Below are positions 1-9,707 of a stretch of DNA of 64,000 nucleotides, piece by piece. The stretch is from Laccaria trichodermophora (lineage: Eukaryota > Basidiomycota > Agaricomycetes > Agaricales > Hydnangiaceae), in NCBI GenBank assembly GCA_018417955.1, contig JACTVC010000043.1, forward strand, positions 226,845 through 290,844, in the 5' to 3' direction. The position numbers and the translations under genes were made by a program. The notes beneath the pieces are model-generated. The model made no database searches, was not told the origin of the DNA, and saw only the letters and a program-made list of their open reading frames with translations. Each line of letters opens with the position of its first letter. Position 1 is the first letter of the stretch.

Positions 1-535
1 AGCGCCCGCGTGCGAAGACGAGCGCCGACGCACGTACAACGCCTCCACGTCCACGACACCAACTACCACCCATCCACACGTCCATGTCCACGACGTCCAC
101 ATCCACGTCCACAACCCCCCCTCTCATCCACGACGCTTCCACGTACACGACCACATCTGCCCACACACGAAAACGGAAAACGAGCGCCCACGTTCAAAAA
201 CGGGCGCCCACGTATGGTAACGAGACCCGACGTACGAAACCGACCGCCAGCATACGAAGACGAGCCCTTTCGGACACCAGGTAACTACCCATCATTCTTT
301 CCCCCCTCCCTCACCCCCCCTCCTCTACACTCCTTCCATCAATCTACTCCCTTCCCCTCCATAACTCCCCTCCCCCTCCTACCCCCCCCCATCACTCCCC
401 TCCCCTTCCTCCCCCCACCATCACTCTCATCCCTCCCTCCCTCCCTCCATCACTCTACCTCTCCCTCTCCCTCTCCCTACCACTTCCTCCCCTCTTCATC
501 ACTCCCACCACTCCCTCCCCCTCTCTTCAACATGT
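1..535. repeat. Low-complexity interior of MULE copy A (CACGACG-type and CCCTCCC-type tracts)
   Basis: Bases 1-280 are built from short CACGTCCACGACG-like words and bases 295-535 from pyrimidine-only CCCTCCC/CCATCACT words. Long open frames here are a by-product of composition: they give Pro/Ser/Thr-only peptides. The same pair of tracts, inverted, forms the interior of the MULE copies at 14610-15480 and 22330-22950. Confidence 0.8.
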
Positions 536-876
536 AAAGTAGTAAAATACATCTATGTACTTCTATACAATAAATATACTTGGATTTTACTTGTTCAGAT
601 AGAAATATCATAAGTCACTCTTAGGATTGAGTTATCAGCATTCAGAGTTAGCTTGAGCAAAATGACATCTGGCTAAGGTTGGCATTTTCCATAATTTGGA
701 CAAGGCAAAGTCCATGTTGAAACTGTGATCAACTCCATCTGGAGGCCACTTGGATTCCAGGTGGATTCCAGGTGGAGTCCATGTGGAGTCCACATGGATT
801 TTCAACAAAATTGTAGGGTGAGGTCTTTTCCAAATGGAGTCCAGATGGAATCCGTGGGGGAGGGTAAAGTACACAT
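1..876 (-). mobile_element. MULE-like non-autonomous element, copy A (left end outside window)
   Basis: The right terminus, near 855-876, reads ..GTGGGGGAGGGTAAAGT. This is the reverse complement of the left terminus of the complete copy at 14249-16009. Inward of it lie repeated TGGAGTCC/GGATTCC subterminal motifs (720-860), an AT-rich spacer (about 540-640) that is recognisably homologous to 14430-14600 of copy B, a C-rich tract (300-530) and a CACGACG-rich tract (1-280). The order is the reverse of copy B, so this copy is inverted relative to it, with its other end beyond base 1. No transposase coding is seen. The MULE assignment rests on copy B's 9-bp target duplication. Confidence 0.75.
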
Positions 877-1204
877 TTTTGGCCTGTTTTAGACAAAACA
901 AGCCATTTTCCAAAGCCTCTACAGACATAATGGCTCAGTATTTTTGCCTGATTCTTTGATAGGTTCATTCAGGTTGACCAGAGGTATGTTCTGGCTACCT
1001 CCCCAGTTAGCGCATATTTTTTTTTTCAGATACCAAATATGGCCTCCAGAATAAAAACCTTCTCAAGGCTCCAGCTTTCACTGAAATTAGTCCATACCAA
1101 GGGAAGTGTAACACAACTACATAATGTAAAAGAATACACAAATACATTTGAGGTACAATAGATTCTTAGAAAGAACCAGAAAAATGAACCAACCTTCATT
1201 CTTT
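877..1204. other. Intergenic, no gene seen
   Basis: AT-rich DNA between the end of MULE copy A and the small minus-strand gene that ends at 1211. Short open frames on the minus strand lack any recognisable motif. The last part could hold the 3' UTR of that gene. Confidence 0.4.
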
Positions 1205-1210
1205 TTGCAC

Positions 1211-1864
1211 TCAACTGTACATGCAAGTATTAGTATGTTTTTTCCCCTTTAGCAGCAAATGTACTTTTTGGCCCGACTGGGGTGGGAAGGAGCCAGAGTA
1301 GGTGGGTCATTGACAGTGGTGTTGACTACAGGAACAGCGATGTTGATGTCCACCATTGGCATGGACAAATTGGGGTCAGATTCACTAGGCAGAATTTTCT
1401 TAACGGCCTTGGAATTGTTTCTACATGCAAATATTAGTAAATTTTTTTCCCTTTAGCAACAAACAAACTTTTTGGCCTGACTGGGGTGGGAAGGAGCTGG
1501 AGTAGGTGGGTTGTTGACGGTGGTGTTGACTACAGGAACAGTGATCTTCCTGGCCTGGCTACAGGTAGGATGACCTGTCACCTGAGTGGGTGTGGACTTG
1601 CCAATGACATTACCACCGGTATCAGCATCTGTCGCGCTAGATATACTTTGAGGTGAAAGGCCTCAACAGAAAGGGTGAGGAATCACCTCTCGTTGTCTGT
1701 ACTCTGGGCCGCCTTCCCCACTCCCTTCTGCATTTTTTTTCAACGTCGTGGCTAACAGTGACAGAGGAGTCTCTCACCTTGGTGGAAGCATTACCTCTGC
1801 CCACTGGGGGTAGAAGAATGACAGGCTGCAACTTACGAGGGCGAAGTTGTCGAGGTTCAGACAT
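1211..1864 (-). CDS. Hypothetical small protein with a duplicated exon (four exons)
   Basis: I do not recognise this family. A minus-strand model, complement(1687-1864, 1469-1628, 1265-1420, 1211-1214), stays in frame across three introns of 58, 48 and 50 bp and encodes about 165 residues. The start follows an ACCAAA context and gives MSEPRQLRPRK. Introns 2 and 3 each have a TACTAAT branch-site sequence shortly before the acceptor. Exons 2 and 3 end in near-identical stretches (VPVVNTTVN..PP..APSHPS.AKK) followed by near-identical introns, so an exon-plus-intron unit of about 204 bp has been tandemly duplicated. The protein is rich in basic residues, Pro, Ser and Thr, with no membrane segment. 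The first intron donor (GTGATT) is weak, so the 5' half of the model is less certain. It could also be a fragment of a larger transposon gene. Confidence 0.5.
1219..1552. repeat. Two-copy tandem duplication, unit about 204 bp
   Basis: Segments starting at 1219 (acatgcaagtattag..) and 1422 (acatgcaaatattag..) align over about 130 bp, including pyrimidine tract, splice-site and coding parts. This is the exon duplication inside the minus-strand gene at 1211-1864. Confidence 0.8.
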
Positions 1865-3455
1865 TTTGGTTGGGAACTTTAGTATTTGGTTTTGTTGCAA
1901 AAATCTTGAAGGCTTTTTGAGTGGGTTGGGGCAGAAAGGTGTTCCGTCCCACTGTGTATATGTACTCTTACTTACACGCAAGCCCAGGGACACTGACACG
2001 CTAACCCAAAGGGATTTTCTGTGGCGTTGATACGCTTTGCACGGGGATGAACGTGAAAGTGCGAAACACGCAAACAAGGATCAAGTGCGTTGGGGAAAAC
2101 CCTTAACACCTAACGCTCACTCACACACACACACACACACTATCACAATCTCGGTGCAAGAGTTCGAGGGCCTTTGGTATTAAGAAATACCACTTTTGTC
2201 TTCTTAGGTTTAAGTCTCAAGAGTTTTCGTAATAAAACTGGGTTTTATTATGGGGTGTGGTATTAGAATAGTTCAATAGAACAAAGTATGTCTTTCAGGG
2301 TTTCTGGACACTTCAAATGCAAAGTTCTCGCACACAGACTTCTTTATTGACACGAAACACGAATTTATCAGACTTTTATAACTCCCTTGAGCTTTTATTA
2401 TGTCACTACACTCCAAAACAAAGGGTACGAGTACGCTGTCTCGTCTGAATGATACTGTGCTTAAAAACCTCTTATTCAAGTCTCCAAGTAAGCTGACTCC
2501 CAAGCACGCTGGCTTCGTTCACACTGTACTTTTCTTGGTATAGTTTTATAGTGTCTTTCATTGATACACTACAGTTTTTGTAGTGTTGGTATCTTTCTCT
2601 TATGAACGCATCAGTATTTGATGCATACATTTAATAGTCCGGTTTTTAATTATTCTTGGCCTGGACCGGTTCCTTATGCTTCTTTCTCTTGGCATCAGTT
2701 ACCAATTTGACGTATCATGTCATTTTAGCAATTGCCAGGCCGATACATATGCAGCAAGCTGCCGGCTTCTTTATTTCCGGAGGTTATTTGATTAAAATGC
2801 CTCGGCTCGGTTTCTGTATCATATGGAGATCGGATGGTACTCTGAAGGACTTCAAATGACTTTCTTAGTTATCAGGGGGTCTCCAGGATGGATTACCTAA
2901 TGTCTTTCCAGGTGCGCATTTCATAGCGTCTTGGACGATGCTACGCATCACTCTCTGATGCGTACGCGGGAATTGCTGTACTTGACTCTTTACATGGCCG
3001 CAGGCCACACTTGGTCCTCATACATATACTACATGGTCGCAGTATAGTCTTTCTAGTAGTAGAACATTATTTCACAATGTCCACATACAGTTTATCCTCT
3101 AAAAGTCTTGGAGGTATTTATCGCAGGATAAAAGTCCGAGTTTCCATATTAAAAATCCATTACATGTTTCTAAACCCTTGGTAGTAATGCAATCTTGTCC
3201 CTGCGTTGGGTGGTTTACTCTAGAGCTTCTTTATACTCTATTTCATGGTGGGTGAATCCTAGATAGGCTCCAAGTATAATGTCACGGCGCATACTGCTGC
3301 CAGCTCCAAGGCCTTAGTCCTATGTTCAGACTCGACGCATGTGCACTTTTAGTCTACTGAACCGGGTATGTTCAAAGACTCTTATATCATTGCAATTTGT
3401 ATATAGTGTATGTACAGAGAAGACCATTTTAAACGGTAAAATCGCGAAAATCGGA
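1865..3455. other. Intergenic; only a (CA)n microsatellite noted
   Basis: No convincing coding region. A (CA)n run lies at about 2119-2140. Short open frames (for example 2273-2503 minus and 2656-2859 plus) show no motif or splice structure I can defend. The stretch may contain decayed transposon or flanking sequence belonging to the truncated Ty3 element that starts near 3457. Confidence 0.4.
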
Positions 3456-3456
3456 T

Positions 3457-4651
3457 TTTATACGGTTGAATACTTTTCACCCGTATCAGTGCCAAGATGG
3501 GCGCGCTAAGGCCCGCGCATATACCATCAAGGCCATTCTCCACGGTATCAATGGATTTAATTACCGGTTTGCCGCCCTCGGGAGAGCAGGGGTACACCGC
3601 AATATTGGTAATAGTAGACAAACTTACGAAGTTTGCAATTATCATACCCACACATATGACCTTGACGCAAGAAGGATTCGCAGAACTGTTCGTGGAAAGG
3701 GTTGTTAACATCTATGGCATGCCTGAGGTTATAATATCGGATAGAGATAGGAGGTGGGCCACGGTGTTCTGGAAGTCAGTGGTTGCAAATTATGGAAGCG
3801 TCATGGCTCTATCCTCAGCTCACCACCCCCAAACTGACGGGCAAACCGAAATCCTCAACGCCATGATTGAGCAGATGCTTCGCGCTTATGTCTCTTCGGA
3901 CAAGGAAAGTTGGTCGAGATGGCTCAGCGTCTTGGCCTATTCCTACAATAGCAGCATGCACTCTTCCACTAAATATTCTCCAAACTTTCTATTGATGGGC
4001 TATAACCCCTGTATTTCCATGGGGGCAATTGTACCGGAAGTGGACCCTTCCAGACGTCCCTTTCTCCCCAGTCAATCGGCAGAGGACTTTGTGGAAGCCC
4101 TAGAAATCCATCGGACCTTTGCTAAAGACGCCATAGCTTTAGCCCAGGACCGGCAGGCCAAAGCTTACGATAAACAACGCAGACCCGTACAAGAATTGAA
4201 AATCAGGGATTACACCCTGGTCATTCCTCATTCTTTAGAGCTAGTAGACGTCAAGGGCATGGGCAAGAAATTGGTACAAAGAATGATCAGCCCATTCGAA
4301 GTTGTGGAGAAGATAAATCCTCAAGTCTATAGGCTAAGACTACCCGACACTTACTCCATGCACCCAGTGTTCAACATAAGTCATTTGAAAAAATACATAC
4401 ACTCCCCGACTACACTAGGCGAGCGCTCCAAACTACCATCTACAAGAGACCTGAAGGCTTCCGAGGAATACGAAGTCGAGGCCATTCTTGGGCACCGCAT
4501 GACCGGTAAAAGGAAAGCGAACCGCCGAATGTTTCTAGTCAGATGGAAAGGTTATGGTCCTGCAGATGATACATGGGTTACGGACTACGACTTACGAAAC
4601 GCCGCTCGACTCAAAAGAGATTACCTCGAATCGACGGGCCTACGCGTGTAG
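3457..4651 (+). pseudogene. Ty3/Gypsy integrase with chromodomain (pol 3' fragment)
   Basis: Open from 3497 to 4651 (384 codons). Near 3515-3530 the frame shifts relative to an upstream CQ..RAKARA remnant of the zinc-binding region. The integrase core shows the first catalytic Asp in STVSMDLITGLP, the second in ISDRDRRW and the Glu in HHPQTDGQTE, i.e. the D,D-35-E signature. A C-terminal chromodomain follows (EYEVEAILGHR..., FLVRWKGYGPADDTW), which defines the chromovirus group; such domains direct integration to marked chromatin. The DNA upstream lacks reverse transcriptase and RNase H, so only the last third of pol is present. It could not act without the missing domains. Confidence 0.88.
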
Positions 4652-4819
4652 CGGGAATTCCCTAATTCCATCAATTTCATTACTTAATACTATACAGCTA
4701 GATTTAAAACTCCGTAGATTTTCGAACATGTTTATTCTTTTTATCTTTATTTTTCACTCTGAACACCAGCGTCCCACAGCTTTCGAGCGCGATCGCGGAC
4801 AGAGTCGTCGAAGCTATGG

Positions 4820-5646
4820 CACTAGTAGCTGCACTCTACATTGATGTATTTATGGCAGCTGCCATGGCAAAACTTGATCAGCTACCGTGAGGGAATGAAA
4901 TGAAATTTCATTGATTCATGGCACCCATTTCATTCAAAATGATTCATTCTGTTTCATTGATTCATGGCAACTGTTTCATTCATTTCATTTCATTGATTCA
5001 CAGAAATTACTTCATTTTTCATTTCATTCCACCACGGCAACTGTTTCATTGATTCCTTTATTGTTAGAGCTGGGAAAATTATTATGTAATTGATGTAAAA
5101 TATTAAAGTGCCTTATTTGGCAACAGTATGCCTATCTTGTTATGTATTTGAGCCTCAAATGCAAAAGTACTCCCATATGGCCTCCCACACCACTGCAGTA
5201 GGGCACAACACATATCAGGCATAATTGTATATTATTTCCTTATTTAGGTGTGTATTAAAACATCGAAATTGTTGCCTGAAAGATTGAAACAAAAATGAAA
5301 TAAAGAATGAAACAAAAATTCCATGGTAAGAATGAAACAAAAAATGAAACAAAGAATGAAATAGTTGCCAGGAATGAATGAAACAGAATAAATTTCATTC
5401 TTCCTGGTAGGAATGAAGAAAGGATTGAAATGAAATGGAATGAAACAAAAACGATTTCATTCTCCACGGCAATGAATGAAAAAAAATGAAACAGTTGCCA
5501 GGAATGAATGAAACAGAATAAATTATCTCAAATGAAACAGGTGCCGTGAATGAATGAAAACTTAGCATTTCATTCATTCATGGTAGCTGATCAAGTTTTT
5601 TTATGGCAGCTGCCATAACTACATCATGTAATTGGCAGCTACCAGT
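4820..5646. mobile_element. hAT-type MITE (terminal family CACTAGTAGCT), inside Ty3 ORF3
   Basis: Left end CACTAGTAGCTGC (4820) and right end GGCAGCTACCAGT (5646) are imperfect inverted repeats that continue inward through a TGATGTA..ATGGCAGCTGCCAT segment. The flanks AGCTATGG (4812-4819) and CGCTATGG (5647-5654) form an 8-bp target duplication with one mismatch, typical of hAT elements. The interior holds many TTTCATT(GATTCATGGCA) motifs, direct on the left half and inverted on the right half, so the whole can fold on itself. No transposase. The left 11 bases are identical to those of the 2.4 kb palindrome at 9708-12103, so both belong to one family. Confidence 0.8.
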
Positions 5647-5650
5647 CGCT

Positions 5651-8600
5651 ATGGCCAGACGACCCTCTCACGTGTTCAGAGCTGGTCACAACGACACTAG
5701 GCGCTACAATCCCAGGAGGATCCCCAGCTTCACAGGTTACGACGCCATTCCCTTATTACCACCACCACCTGCCTATGAACTACCTGCCCCGGTCCATGGC
5801 AGATATGTACAAAAGGGTAATAAGCTCTGGGAAATAACGTCCCCGAATTCGTTACTCAATGCTTTTTGCCTGGGTATCAGGCCCAGCAATCTGAATTTAC
5901 GAGTGGACCATTTCAAGGAGGAACACAGACGCTACGACAGGCATGCAGGCCCGTTTGACCCCACAAGAAACACCCAACTCTGGTTCCCTGGCAAGGAATG
6001 CGGGGCTCTCATCATCTTGCCCACTGCGGCTAGCCCACGCGACAGTCCTGAGTATGAATCCCTGCGCAACTGCTGGAAAAGCGACAGAGTACCTGCCTTC
6101 GACACTGGGTCACTCAGTAACACTTACATCGACAAATTAATTGGAATCAATCAGGAGACGGAAAAACAGATGGCGGCCCTACATCTAGTTCACAATAACT
6201 ATCATTCCTTCGAATCGAATCATCGAGCCCTATGGAGTGCGGAAATCCAACCATCAGTACCCTCCTCTGAGTACCTAGACACGTTACGACGAATCAACTG
6301 CTTTCCCGTCGCGGTCGACCTTGTCACAGAAGCTCAGAGAGGAATAAAGGATAAAAGAGCCTTTATTGACTATGTATCACGACTACAGGCCTCTCGATCC
6401 TGGAGACTGGACCCGAACACTCAAACTAAAATGGCTGATGAACGTTATGTAGGAGTTTGGCTCAATGGGATGGAAGAAGAACAAGCCCGATGGTACCTGA
6501 AGGAAGGGATACCATGCTTCGTCGTACGAGAACTTGAACGTCATGAGCACGGACAGCTCGCTGCTTATGACTTCAGGATCGACTTCGCAGCTGGCTCCAG
6601 CGCGGCCCCAATCCATTGGAGCGTTAATGAGTATGACGCTGCGGCAATAACACAAGGCGATTTGACCCTGTCCGACACCAAGTGAGTGCACGACCCCGGT
6701 TGGATCTGGCCCACTTCCTTATCGAAAGGAAAGAAGTCCAAAAAAGGCAAATCAACTGAGGAAGTAGCAACGGACTACGAGCCTCCTCCTCCTGTCATGA
6801 TGGTTATTGCCAAGGACAGAGTGCCGTGGATCAAACCTCCTGCCGTGAAGAAAGCAGAAGCCTCTCGACCTGGAGCTCCTCCACATGAACGGAAAATTTG
6901 GCTGAAATACTTGGAACAATACCATCCAGAAGGAACGTTCAGGGAAATCGGCTCGAAGGCCACAGTCGATCGCAGAACTCACTCCATGTTCGATCGGGAT
7001 AAGCGTTGGCAGATCCTATTCTTACGAAGTCCCAAAGCTCCCGTGGGGTGCATATCAGATACCAGCATTTACAGTCAGCCGTGTCCCATGGGAATCTACA
7101 CCGATTTATGTGGTATCAGGCGTCAACGACCCTCTTGGATCTACAGTGATCAGGAACCTCGCGCCGGGCATGCAGGAAAGATAGCCCCCACTCCTAGACC
7201 AGATGAGCTCCCTCGATTAGGAGGACCTCCCCCTTTAGCCCTGGACGATGACGATGACAGTGATGATGACTACTACCCTCAGTTCAAGGACAAAGGCGAA
7301 CCCTCCAAGGAATCAGAAGAAGTGCAGGAGACGTCAACAAAGAGCGCGACAACGTTGCCTGCTGCTCCCGTTCCTGAGTCTAGACCCGCTGCTGCTGGCG
7401 CGACAATGACTTTTGGAACCATTCCTCCAGAAATTGAACCGCTGCTCCCATCATCAATTCCGAGGCAGGATAGTCACGAAGAAGAGGATGATGTGGTATC
7501 GCTGGGAGATGAAGACTGGAATGGAGAAGCCATGGGGCCCCAAATACCAACGGTACAAGATACGAGAGTGGTGGCTGCCGAATCAGTCGCGGAAGACCCT
7601 TTGGAATTCACCTCGTCATATCTGATGCTGTACGGAGTGCCCCTGTCCGAGGACTTTACCTCGATTCAGACCTTGGTAGTGGATACGGCTGCTTGGCTCC
7701 AATTAACAGTGAGACGCATATTCAGAACCGTCGTCGGCCAAAGACAGAGTTTTTGGCTGGAGACTGGAAACGTGGATCACGCCCGACAGCTCTGACTCTA
7801 CCTGCATCATCAAAGAGAAAATGGACTGGAGCTACTGGTCTCATTCGCCAACTATGAGGATTACATTGGAGCATTAGTACGCTCCACTCATACTTGGTCT
7901 TCCAACTCTGCCCCTGCCCCCGTTCCTTCTGCAGTCCTTCCCTTGGAAGCTGTTGCCATGTCCCACCAACCCACCCCACCAATGGCCAGCTCATCAGTAC
8001 TCGGGACAAGAAGTCGTGGGCATTCCCCCGGTAGTGCTAGGCGGATTTCGCCCTCACCAGAACGGTATCGACCAAGTAGATGGTCCCCAATTAGGTCCCG
8101 TTATCATTCGCCTATGCGACCTGTTCATCAGCGGCGTCGATATCAACGCTCACCCTCGCCGTACTTTAGACACCAGTCATCCCCCCGACGCTCTGTTTCT
8201 CCTATGCGTCGATCACATGCCTCCCCTCGCCCATCTTCATGCAGTCGACCCTTTTTACCTAGTGAGCGTGTTCAAGTCGCTGGCTCTGTGGCCCCTGTTG
8301 AATCAGTACAAATTCCTCCCCTTCCTTCACTGTTGAGTGCCCCTGCCGTGATAGGATTATCCCCTGAAGCCCCGCTGCCCTTTGGCGCGAATTTAGCCTT
8401 CATGTGGTCTCCTACTGGCAATACCTTGAGCCCTGTGTTGATACAAGGTAATGCTACGGTCATTCCCTATGCCTTGCCTCCGTCTATGCCAACCCCCAGC
8501 GCATTGCTCCCTTGGCCAGTCGCGGCGTCCTTGCCTTACCCATCAGCGGGGAGTCCCCCTATAATGTCTGCAATGGCAGTGGACAATGCCCCTTCGACGC

Positions 8601-9091
8601 TGGCTGCACGCATCACAGATAGCCGGGAACTCCCTCGTTCGCCTTCTCCGACCATCGTCCGGCAACCCACGCTCATGTCTCGAATGACAGCCAATCTCGC
8701 AGCACGGTTGAGCGATCCGGGCGTTGCTTCTCTGTCGTCTCGGCTGTCAAACCCAAATCGTCCATCTTTGGAAGATAGGTTGGAAATGGGTGATCGAATG
8801 TCGATAGACCACCCTCCTCCTATGGACACCTTGACCCCAGACGACCTCAACTTGGCTGCCGTGAGTGAACAAATGGCCTCTGCCGGCCCGCTTATCCTTG
8901 ATCCTGTCGCATATGACAACCTGTGGCGGCCACAAGGCGAACGAGATGATGTGGAAGAGGAGAGTTCTGCGGAAGAGGTTGCGTACAAAAAGACGAAGAG
9001 AGGCAGGCGCTCGGGACAAAAAATTCAAGGTTATCGAAGGAGGGACGAGGAACGCGAGGACCGACGTTGTCGTAACCAGCGCCGCCGCTAG
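5651..9091 (+). pseudogene. Ty3 ORF3, long protein of unknown function, broken by two TGA codons
   Basis: One frame runs from ATG 5651 to TAG 9091 (about 1,146 codons), interrupted only by TGA at 6683-6685 and 7793-7795. Both fit CGA (Arg) to TGA changes, so the parental element had a single large ORF. Product features in order: an N-terminal part with MARRPSHVFRAG and proline-rich stretches; a globular-looking region to about residue 500; an acidic run (LDDDDDSDDDY, about 7240-7275); a second acidic segment; then an Arg/Ser-Pro rich tract (about 8000-8230) resembling SR-type sequence; and a very basic C terminus. I see no zinc knuckle, no membrane segment and no signal peptide, so neither Gag nor Env is supported. 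The position, after the chromodomain and before the 3' LTR, is where extra ORFs of some Ty3 elements lie. Confidence 0.7.
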
Positions 9092-9139
9092 ACAATTGCT
9101 AACCCTATTATTCGATGCTCCAATCTCATGGGGGGGCTT

Positions 9140-9506
9140 TGTGATACCGTACTAGTACTTACATGACATAGGATCATCTTGTTGGCACCTGTTTGTTACT
9201 TGTTATATTGTGTTAGACTATGCTTTCTTGTAAGTTACCTTCTACCATGTCTATACACAACACTTGGATTGGGTCATGGATACGATTTACGGCCAGACGA
9301 CCTATCGTCTCCCCTCCGGGATACAAGAGCCCTGCGCCAGGTGATAGCGCCCCCAATCCGGGGTCACAGGACGCCTTAGGTGTGCAATCGTATCACGAGC
9401 CCGCACCACCAACACAACACAACAACAACGTTCACATGGACGTCGACTCTCTCGCTACGCACTCACGTACTCATCAAGAAGTCAGCCTCGATAGTCGGGT
9501 TTCACA
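9140..9506 (+). repeat. 3' LTR of the Ty3 element
   Basis: It follows a run of seven G residues (polypurine tract, 9130-9136), begins TGTGATACC and ends GGGTTTCACA, giving the 5-bp inverted termini TGTGA/TCACA. Length is 367 bp, normal for small fungal Ty3 LTRs. Host coding sequence (minus strand) resumes immediately at 9507. The 5' LTR is not in the window, so identity between LTRs cannot be tested. Confidence 0.65.
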
Positions 9507-9707
9507 CTCTGAGAAAGCAGATGCTGAAGCATGAAAGTTATACATAGCATTTATAGCTGCCATTGCAAATCCATGATCAGTCCAGATTGATTGGCCAATT
9601 TTTAAATATTTGACTGAGTTAAGATAGACTCGTTTCAAAGTATTTTGAATAGTTGATGTATCTTCAAATCTTTCATGATCGGCTGTGTATAATGTTTTAC
9701 AGTTTGG
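9507..9707 (-). pseudogene. KDZ-associated cysteine-cluster protein, distal fragment
   Basis: Minus-strand coding continues across the 2.4 kb palindrome. The codon split by the insertion completes a C-P-N-C-K motif, followed by TLYTADHERF and a segment ending KYLKIGQSIWTDHGFA, then AINAMYNFHASASAFSE. This layout (CxxC, YxADHE, then YLxxxxxxWxxxxxA...FH) is what I know from CxC-type cysteine clusters next to KDZ transposases in basidiomycetes. The fragment is cut at 9507 by the Ty3 LTR. The family assignment is by recall of the pattern, not by search. Confidence 0.6.

Larger units (their letters stand above)
3457..9506 (+). mobile_element. Ty3/Gypsy chromovirus, 5'-truncated, with extra ORF3 and a 3' LTR
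   Basis: Order on the plus strand: integrase with C-terminal chromodomain (to 4651), a third long ORF (5651-9091), a G-rich polypurine tract (about 9129-9136), then a 3' LTR (9140-9506). Gag, protease, reverse transcriptase and the 5' LTR are absent; the left boundary falls inside the integrase region. The element is interrupted at 4820-5646 by a hAT-type MITE. The 3' LTR directly abuts a broken KDZ-associated gene at 9507, so the element inserted into that gene. No intact reading frame set remains, so this copy is dead. Confidence 0.8.

Noticed and set aside
10..537. Open frame of 175 codons in the C-rich tract
   Set aside because: Composition artefact of simple repeats. The peptide is almost only Pro, Ser, Thr, His and Leu, and the same tract recurs inverted in other MULE copies.
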